In this document: positions 47,753 to 56,104 of the stretch, piece by piece
Layout of the letters: each line of letters opens with the position of its first letter
Numbering within the stretch: position 1 is the first letter of the stretch
Assembly (NCBI RefSeq): GCF_051433195.1
Contig: NZ_JBHMFT010000002.1
Location: forward strand, 124,001 to 188,000
DNA from: Falsiroseomonas sp051433195
Lineage (GTDB): Bacteria > Pseudomonadota > Alphaproteobacteria > Acetobacterales > Acetobacteraceae
Length of the DNA stretch: 64,000 nt
Direction: 5' to 3'
The notes under the pieces: generated by a model
Databases searched by the model: none
Seen by the model: only the letters and a program-made list of their open reading frames with translations
What the model was told of the DNA's origin: nothing
Made by a program: the position numbers and the translations under genes

Positions 47753-49018
47753 TCACTCCGGGCGAGGCTTGCCGCCCAGCGCCCGCCCACTCACCACCGC
47801 CTCCTCCCCGAACCGCGCCCGCAGCTTTTGGACCGCCGCCCACCTGACGGCCCGCCGTGCCGCCTCCGGGTCCGCCAGGTCTGGAAGGTCGGCAGAATCC
47901 CCGGGCGCCAGCGGTTGCGTCCCCACGCCGATCAGCCGGAAGGCCGTGCCGGACACCTCCTTCGCCAGCATCGGCTGCGCCGCCCGGAATAGCATTTCCG
48001 GGAGCTTCGTCGGCCGCCCCAGCCGCACCGTCCGCGTCCGGCTCTCGAACCCGGCCGTCTTCAGCTTCAGCACCACCCCCGCCGCCGCCAGCCCCTTCTC
48101 GGAAAGCCGACGGCCGAGCTTCTCGCAAAGCCGCCACAGCGGCACTTCCAGCTCCGCCAGGGTGCGCAGGTCGGTGTCGAAGGTCGTCTCGGCCGAGATG
48201 CTCTTCACCGCCCGCGCCGGGTCCACGCGCCGCGCATCCTCGCCGCGGGCGCGCGCGGCGAGGCTCGGTCCATCCTCGCCGAAGCGCCGCGCCGCCTCCC
48301 GCACCTCCAGCGCCGCCAGTTGCCCGAGCCGGGTGAAGCCGGCGCCGGCCAGCTTCTTCGCCAAGGCCGGCCCCACCCCCGGCAGCAGCGTCACCGGCTG
48401 GTCCGCCAGCCACGCGCGACCCTCCTCGCCCATCACGGCGAAGCCGCGCGGCTTGTCGCGTTCCGCCGCCAGCTTCGCCAGCAGCCGGTTCGGCGCCAGG
48501 CCGATGGAGACGGTGATGCGCAGCCGCCGCTCCACCTCCCGCGCGAAGCGGGCCAGCACCAAAGCGGGCGGGGCGCGGTGCAGGGCCTCCGTCCCGCTCA
48601 GGTCCAGCACCGCCTCGTCGATCGACAGCGGCTGCACCAGCGGGGTCAGCGCCTCCATCATCTCCCGCATCTCGCGCGCCACGGCGACGTATTTCGCCAT
48701 GTCCGGCTTGATGACGACGGCGTCCGGGCAGGCGGCGAGCGCCTTGAACATCGGCATGGCGCTGCGCACGCCGCGCGTCCGCGCCACGTAGCAGGCCGCC
48801 GAGACCACGCCGCGCCGCCCGCCGCCGACGATCACCGGGCGGGTCAGCAATTCGGGGCGGTCGCGCTTCTCGACGCTGGCGTAGAAGGCGTCGCAGTCGA
48901 TATGGGCCACGGAAAGCCGGAACAGCGCCGCGTGGCGGACGATGCGGCGGCTGCCGCAGGCGGGGCAGGTGGCGCCGGGCGGGTCGCGGGACAGGCAGTC
49001 CCGGCAGAGGGCGGGCAT
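47753..49018 (-). CDS. dinB: DNA polymerase IV with N-terminal zinc motif
   Basis: A 421-residue Y-family polymerase for translesion synthesis. The catalytic residues are in VAHIDCDAFYASVE and the SIDEAVLDLSG motif (usual form SIDEAFLDL; here Val replaces Phe). Helix-hairpin-helix and little-finger regions follow. The first 25 residues carry a CRDC/CPACG pair, the zinc knuckle common in alphaproteobacterial DinB. An upstream in-frame ATG adds 21 low-complexity residues, so 49018 is preferred. It is last in a four-gene minus-strand operon. Confidence 0.92.
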   Translation of the reverse strand: MPALCRDCLSRDPPGATCPACGSRRIVRHAALFRLSVAHIDCDAFYASVEKRDRPELLTRPVIVGGGRRGVVSAACYVARTRGVRSAMPMFKALAACPDAVVIKPDMAKYVAVAREMREMMEALTPLVQPLSIDEAVLDLSGTEALHRAPPALVLARFAREVERRLRITVSIGLAPNRLLAKLAAERDKPRGFAVMGEEGRAWLADQPVTLLPGVGPALAKKLAGAGFTRLGQLAALEVREAARRFGEDGPSLAARARGEDARRVDPARAVKSISAETTFDTDLRTLAELEVPLWRLCEKLGRRLSEKGLAAAGVVLKLKTAGFESRTRTVRLGRPTKLPEMLFRAAQPMLAKEVSGTAFRLIGVGTQPLAPGDSADLPDLADPEAARRAVRWAAVQKLRARFGEEAVVSGRALGGKPRPE

Positions 49019-49020
49019 GG

Positions 49021-49308
49021 TCACGCGGCCAGGATGGCGGCGGGCACCGCCAGCGCCATCGCCGCGAGCGCCCAGGGCCAAAGCCGCCGGAAGCTGGCGC
49101 GCACCGCCCGCACATGCGGCCGCGCCGCCGCCGGGGCGCGCGCCTCGTCATGGAAGCGCAGGGAATCGGTCAGCAGCCAGGCGCCGGCATGGCCAGCGCG
49201 CATCGCCCGCACGGTGGCGAGCATCGCGCGCAGCAGGTGCGCCATGGCCACCGCCATCAGCAGCACCGCGCCGCCCATCAGCAGGTCCGCCACGCCCTGC
49301 CGCGTCAT
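49021..49308 (-). CDS. Small membrane protein
   Basis: A 95-residue protein with two hydrophobic segments (about 5-25 and 75-93) and a basic middle. I do not recognise it. The ATG at 49308 overlaps the stop of the gene before it, and dinB starts two bases after its stop. An open frame extends upstream but is GC-driven low complexity. Confidence 0.6.
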   Translation of the reverse strand: MTRQGVADLLMGGAVLLMAVAMAHLLRAMLATVRAMRAGHAGAWLLTDSLRFHDEARAPAAARPHVRAVRASFRRLWPWALAAMALAVPAAILAA

Positions 49309-49673
49309 CGTCGCCGCCGCAGGAAGGGCAGCGCCAGCAGCCAGGCCAGCAGCAGCAGGCCGGGCAGTTGCTCGGCGAACCCGCGCGGGGCGCGGGAAGG
49401 GGCGGCGGCCTGGAGGATCAGGCCAAGGGCCGCCTCCGCCAGCAGCACCACCGCCAGCGCCACGCCGGCCACCACGGCGCGCTCGCCGTTGGTCAGGGGC
49501 GGGCGCAGAACCAGGCCGGCGGCCAGCCACAGCAGCACGGCCATCGCCGCGGCCTCCAGCCAGGCGGCCGGGATGCCGCCGAGGCGCGGCGCCAGCAGCA
49601 ATTCCCGCACCGGGCCCAGCACCGCGCCGGCGCAGAAGGCCAGCCCGCCGAAGATCAGGCCCTGCCTCACCAC
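49305..49673 (-). CDS. Hypothetical four-helix membrane protein
   Basis: A 122-residue protein with about four hydrophobic helices and little else; ends in RRRR. Function unknown. It starts at GTG 49673 or GTG 49670, overlapping the end of the ROK gene by 7 or 4 bases, and overlaps the next gene's ATG by four. The coupling says it is made together with the kinase and DinB. Confidence 0.65.
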   Translation of the reverse strand: MVRQGLIFGGLAFCAGAVLGPVRELLLAPRLGGIPAAWLEAAAMAVLLWLAAGLVLRPPLTNGERAVVAGVALAVVLLAEAALGLILQAAAPSRAPRGFAEQLPGLLLLAWLLALPFLRRRR

Positions 49674-50542
49674 AGCCGGGCGGCGCCGAGCACGCCGGAA
49701 CTGTCGCCCTGCCGCGCCGCGCGGATCGGGGTGGCGAAGGTGTCGGAAAAGACGTGGCGCGGGATCAGCCGCGGCAGCGCCTCATACAGATGCGCCATGT
49801 TGGACAGCCCGCCGCCGAGCAGGATCACATCCGGGTCCAGCAGGTTCACCACGGAAGCCAGGGCGCGCGCCAGCCGCTCCACATGCCGGTCCAGCGCCGC
49901 CTGCGCCCGGGCCTCGCCGGCCGCGGCGCGGGCGGGCAGGCCGGAGGCATCGCGGGCGCCGGGGCCATCGGCATCGGCGGCGAGCGCGGGGCCACACAGG
50001 AAGGTCTCGATGCAACCGCGCTGGCCGCACCAGCAGGCCGGGCCGGGGTGTTCGGCCTCGGTCATCCAGGGCAGCGGGTTGTGGCCCCATTCGCCGGCGA
50101 CGCGGTTGCGCCCCTCCACCAGCCGCCCGCCCGCCACCAGGGCGCCGCCGACGCCGGTGCCGAGGATGACGGCGAAGCCGGTGCCCGGATGGTCGTGCAG
50201 CTCGCTCAGCGCCAGGCAGTTGGCGTCGTTGGACAGCCGCACCGGCCGGCCGAGCCGCGCCGCGAGGTCGGCGCCCAGGGGGCGGCCGTTGAGGAAGGTG
50301 GAATTGGCGCCGCGGATCAGGCCAGTGGCCGGGCTCTCGCTGCCGGGGATGCCGATGCCGATGCTGGCCTGCGCGCCGATCTCGGCCTCGGCGGCCGCCA
50401 CCATCTCCGCGATGCGGGCGATGGTCGCCGCGTAGTCCGGCGGGGTCGGCAGGCGGCGGCGCAGGCGGAGCGTGCCGCCGGGGTCGAGCGCCGCGACCTC
50501 CACCTTGGTGCCGCCGAGATCGATGCCGATGCGCCAGGACAT
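49667..50542 (-). CDS. ROK family sugar kinase
   Basis: A 291-residue ROK kinase. The ATP motif is IGIDLGGTKVEVAALD, the catalytic Asp is in LSNDANCLALSE, the zinc motif is CWCGQRGCIETFL, and the C-terminal adenosine motif is VILLGGGLSNM. There is no HTH domain, so it is a kinase (fructokinase or N-acetylglucosamine/glucokinase type), not a repressor. It heads the operon that ends in dinB. A perfect palindrome of the LacI-operator type lies in its promoter region. Confidence 0.88.
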   Translation of the reverse strand: MSWRIGIDLGGTKVEVAALDPGGTLRLRRRLPTPPDYAATIARIAEMVAAAEAEIGAQASIGIGIPGSESPATGLIRGANSTFLNGRPLGADLAARLGRPVRLSNDANCLALSELHDHPGTGFAVILGTGVGGALVAGGRLVEGRNRVAGEWGHNPLPWMTEAEHPGPACWCGQRGCIETFLCGPALAADADGPGARDASGLPARAAAGEARAQAALDRHVERLARALASVVNLLDPDVILLGGGLSNMAHLYEALPRLIPRHVFSDTFATPIRAARQGDSSGVLGAARLW

Positions 50543-50572
50543 GGCGGCAAGGTGGCGCCCGGCACGCCGCGG

Positions 50573-50586
50573 GGCAAGCGCTTGCC
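50573..50586. promoter_or_regulatory. LacI-type operator-like palindrome
   Basis: GGCAAGCGCTTGCC is a perfect 14-base palindrome containing AANCGNTT, the core of many LacI/GalR-family operators. It lies in the 75-base divergent gap between the ROK kinase gene and the TusA-like gene. No LacI-family regulator is encoded in the window. Confidence 0.45.
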
Positions 50587-50617
50587 TTCATCCGGCGGGG
50601 GTGGTGGAATCTGGCCG

Positions 50618-50863
50618 ATGAGCGAGACGTTGCTGGATGTCCAGGGCCTGACCTGCCCCTTGCCGGTCCTCAAGGCCAACAAGGCCCTGCGCGGCCTCGC
50701 GCCCGGCGCACGCCTGGTGGTGCTGGCGACGGACCCGGCCAGCGTGAAGGATTTTCGGGCCTATGCCGCGGAGACGGGGCACGCGCTGGTGGGGTTCTCG
50801 GAGGAAAAGGGCCTGTACCGCTTCACGCTCCGCAAGCGCGAAGACTCGGCGCCATCCCCATGA
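50618..50863 (+). CDS. TusA-like sulfur carrier protein
   Basis: An 81-residue SirA/TusA-family protein. The sulfur-accepting C13 is in the GLTCPLPVLKANKAL motif, and the fold signature continues with VVLATDPASVKDF. Such proteins relay persulfide sulfur for tRNA thiolation or sulfur oxidation. It is coupled to the deacetylase gene by a four-base overlap and lies far from the sulfide operon at 1.9-7.5 kb. Confidence 0.88.
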   Translation: MSETLLDVQGLTCPLPVLKANKALRGLAPGARLVVLATDPASVKDFRAYAAETGHALVGFSEEKGLYRFTLRKREDSAPSP

Positions 50864-51789
50864 GCGTCCTGCTGTTCACCCACCTGGCCTGCCTGCGCCA
50901 TGACCCGGGGGAGGGCCATCCGGAATGCCCGGACCGGCTGCGCGCCGTGCTGCGCGCCCTGGATACCGAGGAATTCGCCGGCCTGATCCGGGCGGAGGCG
51001 CCGCTGGCGACGGTGGAACAGCTTCTGCGCGTGCATCCGGCCGGCTACGTCGATGCCATCCTCGGCATCCGGCCGGAGGGGGAGGAGCGCGTCGCGCTCG
51101 ACGCCGATACGGTGATGAGCGCCGGCAGCGCCGAGGCCGCCTTGCGCGCCGCGGGGGCGGCCATCGCCGGGGTGGATGCGGTGTGCCGGGGGGAGGTGCG
51201 CCGGGTGTTCTGCGCCACCCGCCCGCCCGGCCACCATGCCGAGCCGAAGCGCCCGATGGGCTTCTGCCTGTTCGCCACCGCCGCCATCGCCGCCCGCCAC
51301 GCCCAGGCGGCGCATGGCCTGGCGAAGGTCGCCGTGGTGGATTTCGACGTGCACCACGGCAACGGCACCCAGGCCTGCTTCGAGTCCGACGCCACCCTGT
51401 TCTATGCCAGCAGCCACCAATGGCCCTGCTACCCCGGCACCGGCGACAGCGACGAGACCGGCGTCGGCAACATCCTGAACGCCAAGCTGCCCCCCGGCGC
51501 CGATGGCCCGGCCTTCCGCGCCGCCTGGCGGGACCGGTTGTTGCCGGCGCTTGACAGTTTCGCCCCCGACCTCATCCTCGTGTCAGCCGGATTTGACGCG
51601 CACGCCGCCGACCCCCTGGCGCAACTCCGGGTGCGGGAGGCGGATTTCGACTGGTTGACCACCGAACTCTGCGCCCTGGCGGAAAAGCATTGCGAAGGCC
51701 GTCTGGTGAGCCTGCTGGAAGGCGGCTACGACCTGGAGGCGCTGGCCCTGTCCACCGCCACCCATGTCCGGGCCCTGATGCGGGCCTGA
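50860..51789 (+). CDS. Histone deacetylase family protein
   Basis: A 309-residue class II HDAC/acetylpolyamine amidohydrolase-like enzyme. The active-site blocks are RPPGHHAEPKRPMGFCLF, VDFDVHHGNGTQACF and ILVSAGFDAHAADPL, which hold the zinc ligands (Asp, His, Asp) and the catalytic His pair. It deacetylates an unknown acetylated amine or protein. It starts the conserved block deacetylase-xseB-ispA-dxs. Overlaps the TusA-like gene by ATGA. Confidence 0.9.
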   Translation: MSVLLFTHLACLRHDPGEGHPECPDRLRAVLRALDTEEFAGLIRAEAPLATVEQLLRVHPAGYVDAILGIRPEGEERVALDADTVMSAGSAEAALRAAGAAIAGVDAVCRGEVRRVFCATRPPGHHAEPKRPMGFCLFATAAIAARHAQAAHGLAKVAVVDFDVHHGNGTQACFESDATLFYASSHQWPCYPGTGDSDETGVGNILNAKLPPGADGPAFRAAWRDRLLPALDSFAPDLILVSAGFDAHAADPLAQLRVREADFDWLTTELCALAEKHCEGRLVSLLEGGYDLEALALSTATHVRALMRA

Positions 51790-51840
51790 CATCGGCGTAG
51801 GCCCCGCATATCTTTTTGCTTCCCATGGAAGACCAAGTTG

Positions 51841-52092
51841 ATGTCAACTCAGCCTGACACTTCGAGGCCCGTCGCCTCCCTCTCCTTCGAGGATGCGCTG
51901 GCGGAGCTGGAGGGGATCGTGAAGGACCTGGAAGCAGGCAAGGGACGTCTGGAGGAAGCCGTGGCCGCCTATGAACGTGGCGCGGCGCTCCGCCGCCACT
52001 GCGAGGCGAAGCTGGCCGAAGCCGAGGCCAAGGTGCAGGCCATCGTGGAGGCTGGCCCCGGCCAGGCCAGCGGCCTGCGGGACATGGCGTGA
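51841..52092 (+). CDS. xseB: Exodeoxyribonuclease VII small subunit
   Basis: An 83-residue XseB. The family core LSFEDALAELEGIVKDLEAGKGRLEEAVAAYERG is intact, with the long helix EAKLAEAEAKVQAI. It partners XseA (outside the window) in degrading single-stranded DNA. A TTG sits directly before the ATG at 51841; the ATG is the natural start. Its stop overlaps the ispA ATG (TGATG). Confidence 0.94.
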   Translation: MSTQPDTSRPVASLSFEDALAELEGIVKDLEAGKGRLEEAVAAYERGAALRRHCEAKLAEAEAKVQAIVEAGPGQASGLRDMA

Positions 52093-53003
52093 TGCCGGAC
52101 ACCCAGCCCATGTCGCCGCTCCGCACTGCCCTGGCCGAGGCCGCCACCGAAATCGACGAGGCGCTCGACCAGATCCTGCCGCCGGAGGAAGGGCCGGAAG
52201 CGCCGCTGCTCGCCGCCATGCGCTACGCCGTGATCGGCGGCGGCAAGCGGCTGCGCGGCTTCCTGGTGCTGGAGGGGGCGAAGCAGTTCGGCGTCTCCCG
52301 CAAGGCGGCGCTGCGCGTCGCCGCGGCGATCGAGATGCTGCACGCCTACTCCCTGGTGCATGACGACCTGCCGGCGATGGACGACGACGACCTCCGCCGC
52401 GGCAAGCCCACCCTGCACAAGGCCTTCGACGAGGCGACCGCCATCATCGCCGGCGATGCGTTGCAGGCGCTGGCCTTCGGCACCCTGGCGGATGAGGAAA
52501 CCCATTCCGACCCCGCCGTGCGGGTGGAACTGGTCCGCTGCCTCGCCAAGGCGGCCGGCGCCCGGGGCATGTGCGGCGGGCAGATGCTGGACATGCTGGC
52601 CGAAGCCTCCGGCGAGGTGCTGGACGAGGCGCATGTCGGGCGGCTGCAACTGCTGAAGACCGGAAGGCTGATCGAGTTCTCCGCCGAGGCCGGCGCCATC
52701 CTCGGCAAGGCGCCGCCACCCTTGCGCCATGCTTTGGCCGCCTATGGGCGGGATATCGGCGCGGCGTTCCAGATCGCGGATGATCTATTGGACGCGACCG
52801 CAACGCCGGAGGAAACCGGTAAACGTACGGGCAAGGACGCGGAAGCCGGCAAGGCCACGCTGCTGGGTATCCTCGGCCTGGAACGGGCGCGGATGCAGGC
52901 GGAACGCCTGGTGGACCAGGCGCGTCATCACCTGGACAGCCTGGGCGAGCGGGCCGATCTGCTGCGCGACCTCGCCGGCTACACCATCGAGAGGAAGAGC
53001 TGA
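52092..53003 (+). CDS. ispA: Farnesyl diphosphate synthase / polyprenyl synthetase
   Basis: A 303-residue short-chain prenyltransferase that makes geranyl or farnesyl diphosphate. The first Asp-rich motif is LVHDDLPAMDDDDLRRGKP and the second is IADDLLDATATPEETGKRTGKD. It overlaps xseB and precedes dxs by five bases; the group is a standard isoprenoid cluster. Chain-length specificity depends on residues before the first motif and is not judged here. Confidence 0.94.
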   Translation: MPDTQPMSPLRTALAEAATEIDEALDQILPPEEGPEAPLLAAMRYAVIGGGKRLRGFLVLEGAKQFGVSRKAALRVAAAIEMLHAYSLVHDDLPAMDDDDLRRGKPTLHKAFDEATAIIAGDALQALAFGTLADEETHSDPAVRVELVRCLAKAAGARGMCGGQMLDMLAEASGEVLDEAHVGRLQLLKTGRLIEFSAEAGAILGKAPPPLRHALAAYGRDIGAAFQIADDLLDATATPEETGKRTGKDAEAGKATLLGILGLERARMQAERLVDQARHHLDSLGERADLLRDLAGYTIERKS

Positions 53004-53008
53004 GAACC

Positions 53009-54931
53009 ATGGCGCCACCGGTCACTCCCCTGCTGGATCGCGTCCGCGTCCCGGCCGATCTCCGCAACTATTCGGGGGAGCAGCTCAAGCAACTGGCCGA
53101 CGAATTGCGGGCGGAGACCATCGATGCCGTCAGCCAGACCGGCGGGCACCTGGGCGCCTCGCTCGGCGTGGTGGAACTGACCGTCGCCGTGCATGCGGTG
53201 TTCGAGACGCCGCGCGACCGGCTGATCTGGGACGTCGGCCACCAGGCCTATCCGCACAAGATCCTGACCGGCCGGCGCGACCGCATCCGCTCCCTGCGGA
53301 CCGAGGGCGGGCTGTCCGGCTTCACCCGGCGCACGGAATCGGAATACGACCCGTTCGGGGCCGCGCATTCCTCCACCTCGATCTCCGCCGGCCTCGGCAT
53401 GGCGATGGCGCGCGACCTGAAGGGCGACGAACGGCATGTGATCGCCGTGATCGGCGACGGCTCGATGTCCGCCGGCATGGCCTATGAGGCGATGAACAAT
53501 GCCGGCGCGGCGAAGGCGCGGCTGATCGTCATCCTCAACGACAACGACATGTCGATCGCCCCGCCCGTGGGCGCGATGAGCGCCTACCTGTCCAAGGTCG
53601 TCTCCTCCCGCCCCTTCCTCTCGGTGCGGGAGATGATGGCGAAGCTGGCCCGCCGCTTTCCGCGCCCGATCGAGCGCACCGCCCGCCGTGCCGAGGAATT
53701 CGCCCGCGGCCTGCTGACCGGCGGCACGCTGTTCGAGGAACTCGGCTTCTACTATGTCGGCCCGATCGATGGCCACGACCTGGACCACCTGCTGCCGGTG
53801 CTGCGCAACCTGCGCGATGCCGAGGATGCGCAGCCCATCCTGCTGCATGTCGTGACCCAGAAGGGCAAGGGCTACGCCCCGGCCGAGGCCAGCGCCGACA
53901 AGTACCATGGCGTGCAGAAGTTCAACGTCATCACCGGCGAGCAGGCCAAGGCCCCGCCCGGCCCGCCCAGCTACACCAAGGTGTTCGCCAACGCCCTGAT
54001 CGCGGAGGCCGAGGCGGATGAACGCATCGTCTCGATCAACGCGGCGATGCCGGCCGGCACCGGGCTCGACCTGTTCGCGAAGAAGTTTCCGCAGCGCTGC
54101 TTCGATGTCGGCATCGCCGAGCAGCACGCCGTCACCTGCGCCGCCGGCATGGCGACGGAAGGCCTCAAGCCCTTCGTCGCGATCTATTCCACCTTCCTGC
54201 AGCGCGCCTACGACCAGGTGGTGCATGACGTGGCGCTGCAATCCCTGCCGGTGCGCTTCGCCATGGACCGGGCAGGATTGGTCGGGGCGGACGGCGCCAC
54301 GCATGCCGGCAGCTTCGACATCGCCTATCTCGGCTGCCTGCCGAACATGGTGCTGATGGCGGCGGCGGATGAAGTCGAGCTGATGCACATGGTCGCAACC
54401 GCCGCGATGATCGACGACCGCCCCTCCGCCTTCCGCTACCCGCGCGGCGAGGGCCTCGGCCTGACGCTGCCGGCGCGCGGCACGCCGCTCGAGGTCGGGC
54501 GTGGCCGGGTGCTGCGGGAAGGCAACGCGGTGGCCATCCTGTCCTACGGCACGCGGCTCGCCGAGTGCATGAAGGCGGCGGATGAACTGGCGGCGCAGGG
54601 GCTGACCTGCACCGTCGCAGATGCCCGCTTCGCCAAGCCGCTGGACACAGGGCTGGTGGAGCGCCTGGCGAAGCACCACGAGGTGCTGATCACCATCGAG
54701 GAAGGCTCGATGGGCGGCTTCGGCAGCCTCGTCGCGCACCATCTGCTGTGGAAGGGGCTGCTCGACGGCCAGACGAAGTTCCGGCCGATGACGCTGCCGG
54801 ATACCTTCATCGACCACGCCGCGCCGAAGGTGCAGTACGACCACGCCGGCCTGAATGCGCGCCACGTCGTCGCCACCGCCCTGGCCGCGCTGGGCCTGGA
54901 GACCGCCGAGGCCCTGCCGGCGCGCGCCTGA
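53009..54931 (+). CDS. dxs: 1-deoxy-D-xylulose-5-phosphate synthase
   Basis: A 640-residue DXS, the first enzyme of the MEP pathway, thiamine-diphosphate dependent. The TPP motif GDGSMSAGMAYEAMNN is present, with HTSTSIS-like AHSSTSISAGLGMA before it and the C-terminal catalytic region FDVGIAEQHAVTCAAGMA. GAGGAAGAG precedes the ATG. Full length. The stop is followed after one base by an enolase-superfamily gene instead of tlyA. Confidence 0.97.
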   Translation: MAPPVTPLLDRVRVPADLRNYSGEQLKQLADELRAETIDAVSQTGGHLGASLGVVELTVAVHAVFETPRDRLIWDVGHQAYPHKILTGRRDRIRSLRTEGGLSGFTRRTESEYDPFGAAHSSTSISAGLGMAMARDLKGDERHVIAVIGDGSMSAGMAYEAMNNAGAAKARLIVILNDNDMSIAPPVGAMSAYLSKVVSSRPFLSVREMMAKLARRFPRPIERTARRAEEFARGLLTGGTLFEELGFYYVGPIDGHDLDHLLPVLRNLRDAEDAQPILLHVVTQKGKGYAPAEASADKYHGVQKFNVITGEQAKAPPGPPSYTKVFANALIAEAEADERIVSINAAMPAGTGLDLFAKKFPQRCFDVGIAEQHAVTCAAGMATEGLKPFVAIYSTFLQRAYDQVVHDVALQSLPVRFAMDRAGLVGADGATHAGSFDIAYLGCLPNMVLMAAADEVELMHMVATAAMIDDRPSAFRYPRGEGLGLTLPARGTPLEVGRGRVLREGNAVAILSYGTRLAECMKAADELAAQGLTCTVADARFAKPLDTGLVERLAKHHEVLITIEEGSMGGFGSLVAHHLLWKGLLDGQTKFRPMTLPDTFIDHAAPKVQYDHAGLNARHVVATALAALGLETAEALPARA

Positions 54932-54932
54932 C

Positions 54933-56069
54933 ATGCGCGGCACGATCATCCGATCCGTCGTGCCGCATGTCCTGATGGCGGATTTGCCGGAACCCTTCGC
55001 CTATTCCCAGGCCTGGTACCGCCGCCGCGGCGCCATGCTGGTGGAGGTGGTGACGGAGGATGGCATCACCGGCTGGGGCGAGGCCTTCGGGCCACCCGAA
55101 CTCACCGCGCCGATCTGCGCCTGGCTCGCCCCATTGCTGGTCGGCCAGGACGCCATGGCGCGGGAGGCGCTGTGGCAGTCCCTGTACAACCGCCTGCGCG
55201 ACCACGGCCAGCGCGGGCTGGTGGTGGAGGCGATCAGCGCGCTCGACATCGCGCTGTGGGACATCGCCGGCCAGGCGCTCGGCCTGCCGGTGCACCGGCT
55301 GATGGGCGGGCCGCTGCGGACCGAGGTGGAGGCCTACGCCACCGGATTCTACCGCCGCGAACGCCGCGACCACCTGCGCTACCTGACCGAGGAAGCCGAG
55401 GCGCGGCTGGAGGAAGGCTTTGGCACGCTCAAGCTGAAGACCGGCTGGGGGCTGGCCGAGGACATCGCCCTGACGCGGGATTTCCGCCACGCCATCGGGC
55501 CGAATGTCGGGCTGCTGGTGGATTGCAACCACGCCTACGATGCGCCGGCCGCCATCGCCTTCGGCCGCGCCGTGGCGGATTGCGACATCGGCTGGTTCGA
55601 GGAACCGGTGCCGCCGGAGGATATCGAGGGCTACCTGGAGGTGAAGCGGGGCCAGCCGATCCCGGTCGCGGGCGGGGAGGCCAGCTTCACCCGCTGGGGG
55701 TTTCGCGAGATGATCCAGCGTCGCGCCGCCGATATCCTGCAGCCGGACGTGGCGGCCTGCGGCGGCATTTCCGAACTCAAAAAGATCGCGGACATAGCCA
55801 GCGCCTTCGGCGTGCGCGTCAACCCGCATGTCTGGGGCACCGGCGTGGCGCTGGCGGCGTCCCTGCACCTGCTTGCGGTGATCCCGGACAACCCGCCCGG
55901 CCTGTACCCGCGCCCGCCGCTGCTGGAGCTGGACCGGTCGCCGCACCCGGTGCGCGATGCGCTGCTGGCGGAACCCATCGCCTTCGCCAATGGCCGGATG
56001 GCGGTGCCGCAGGGGCCCGGCCTCGGCATCACCATCGACCGCAGCGTCCTCACGCGCTTCGCCGCCTGA
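54933..56069 (+). CDS. Mandelate racemase/muconate lactonizing family enzyme
   Basis: A 378-residue enolase-superfamily enzyme. The catalytic frame is visible: the KxK-type lysine pair in LKLKTGWG, metal ligands in LVDCNHAY, WFEEPVPPED and AGGEASFTRWG, and the C-terminal His in NPHVWGTGV. The substrate is a carboxylate (sugar acid or similar) that cannot be named. It is inserted between dxs and tlyA, which are often adjacent in related genomes, with an almost coupled start. Its stop is part of a repeated sequence at the tlyA start. Confidence 0.86.
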   Translation: MRGTIIRSVVPHVLMADLPEPFAYSQAWYRRRGAMLVEVVTEDGITGWGEAFGPPELTAPICAWLAPLLVGQDAMAREALWQSLYNRLRDHGQRGLVVEAISALDIALWDIAGQALGLPVHRLMGGPLRTEVEAYATGFYRRERRDHLRYLTEEAEARLEEGFGTLKLKTGWGLAEDIALTRDFRHAIGPNVGLLVDCNHAYDAPAAIAFGRAVADCDIGWFEEPVPPEDIEGYLEVKRGQPIPVAGGEASFTRWGFREMIQRRAADILQPDVAACGGISELKKIADIASAFGVRVNPHVWGTGVALAASLHLLAVIPDNPPGLYPRPPLLELDRSPHPVRDALLAEPIAFANGRMAVPQGPGLGITIDRSVLTRFAA

Positions 56070-56104
56070 TGGGCGACCTTTGCAAGCAGCGCGCCTGATG
56101 GGCG
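56063..56104 (+). repeat. Duplicated start of tlyA with a nine-codon mini-ORF
   Basis: The 13-mer CGCCTGATGGGCG occurs at 56063-56075 and 56092-56104, a 29-base offset. Between them lies a nine-codon frame (ATG 56069 to TGA 56096-56098) coding MGDLCKQRA, which resembles the first nine residues of TlyA (MGATPKQRA). TGATG couples it to both the upstream stop and the tlyA start. It looks like an old tandem duplication of the tlyA start. Confidence 0.6.
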
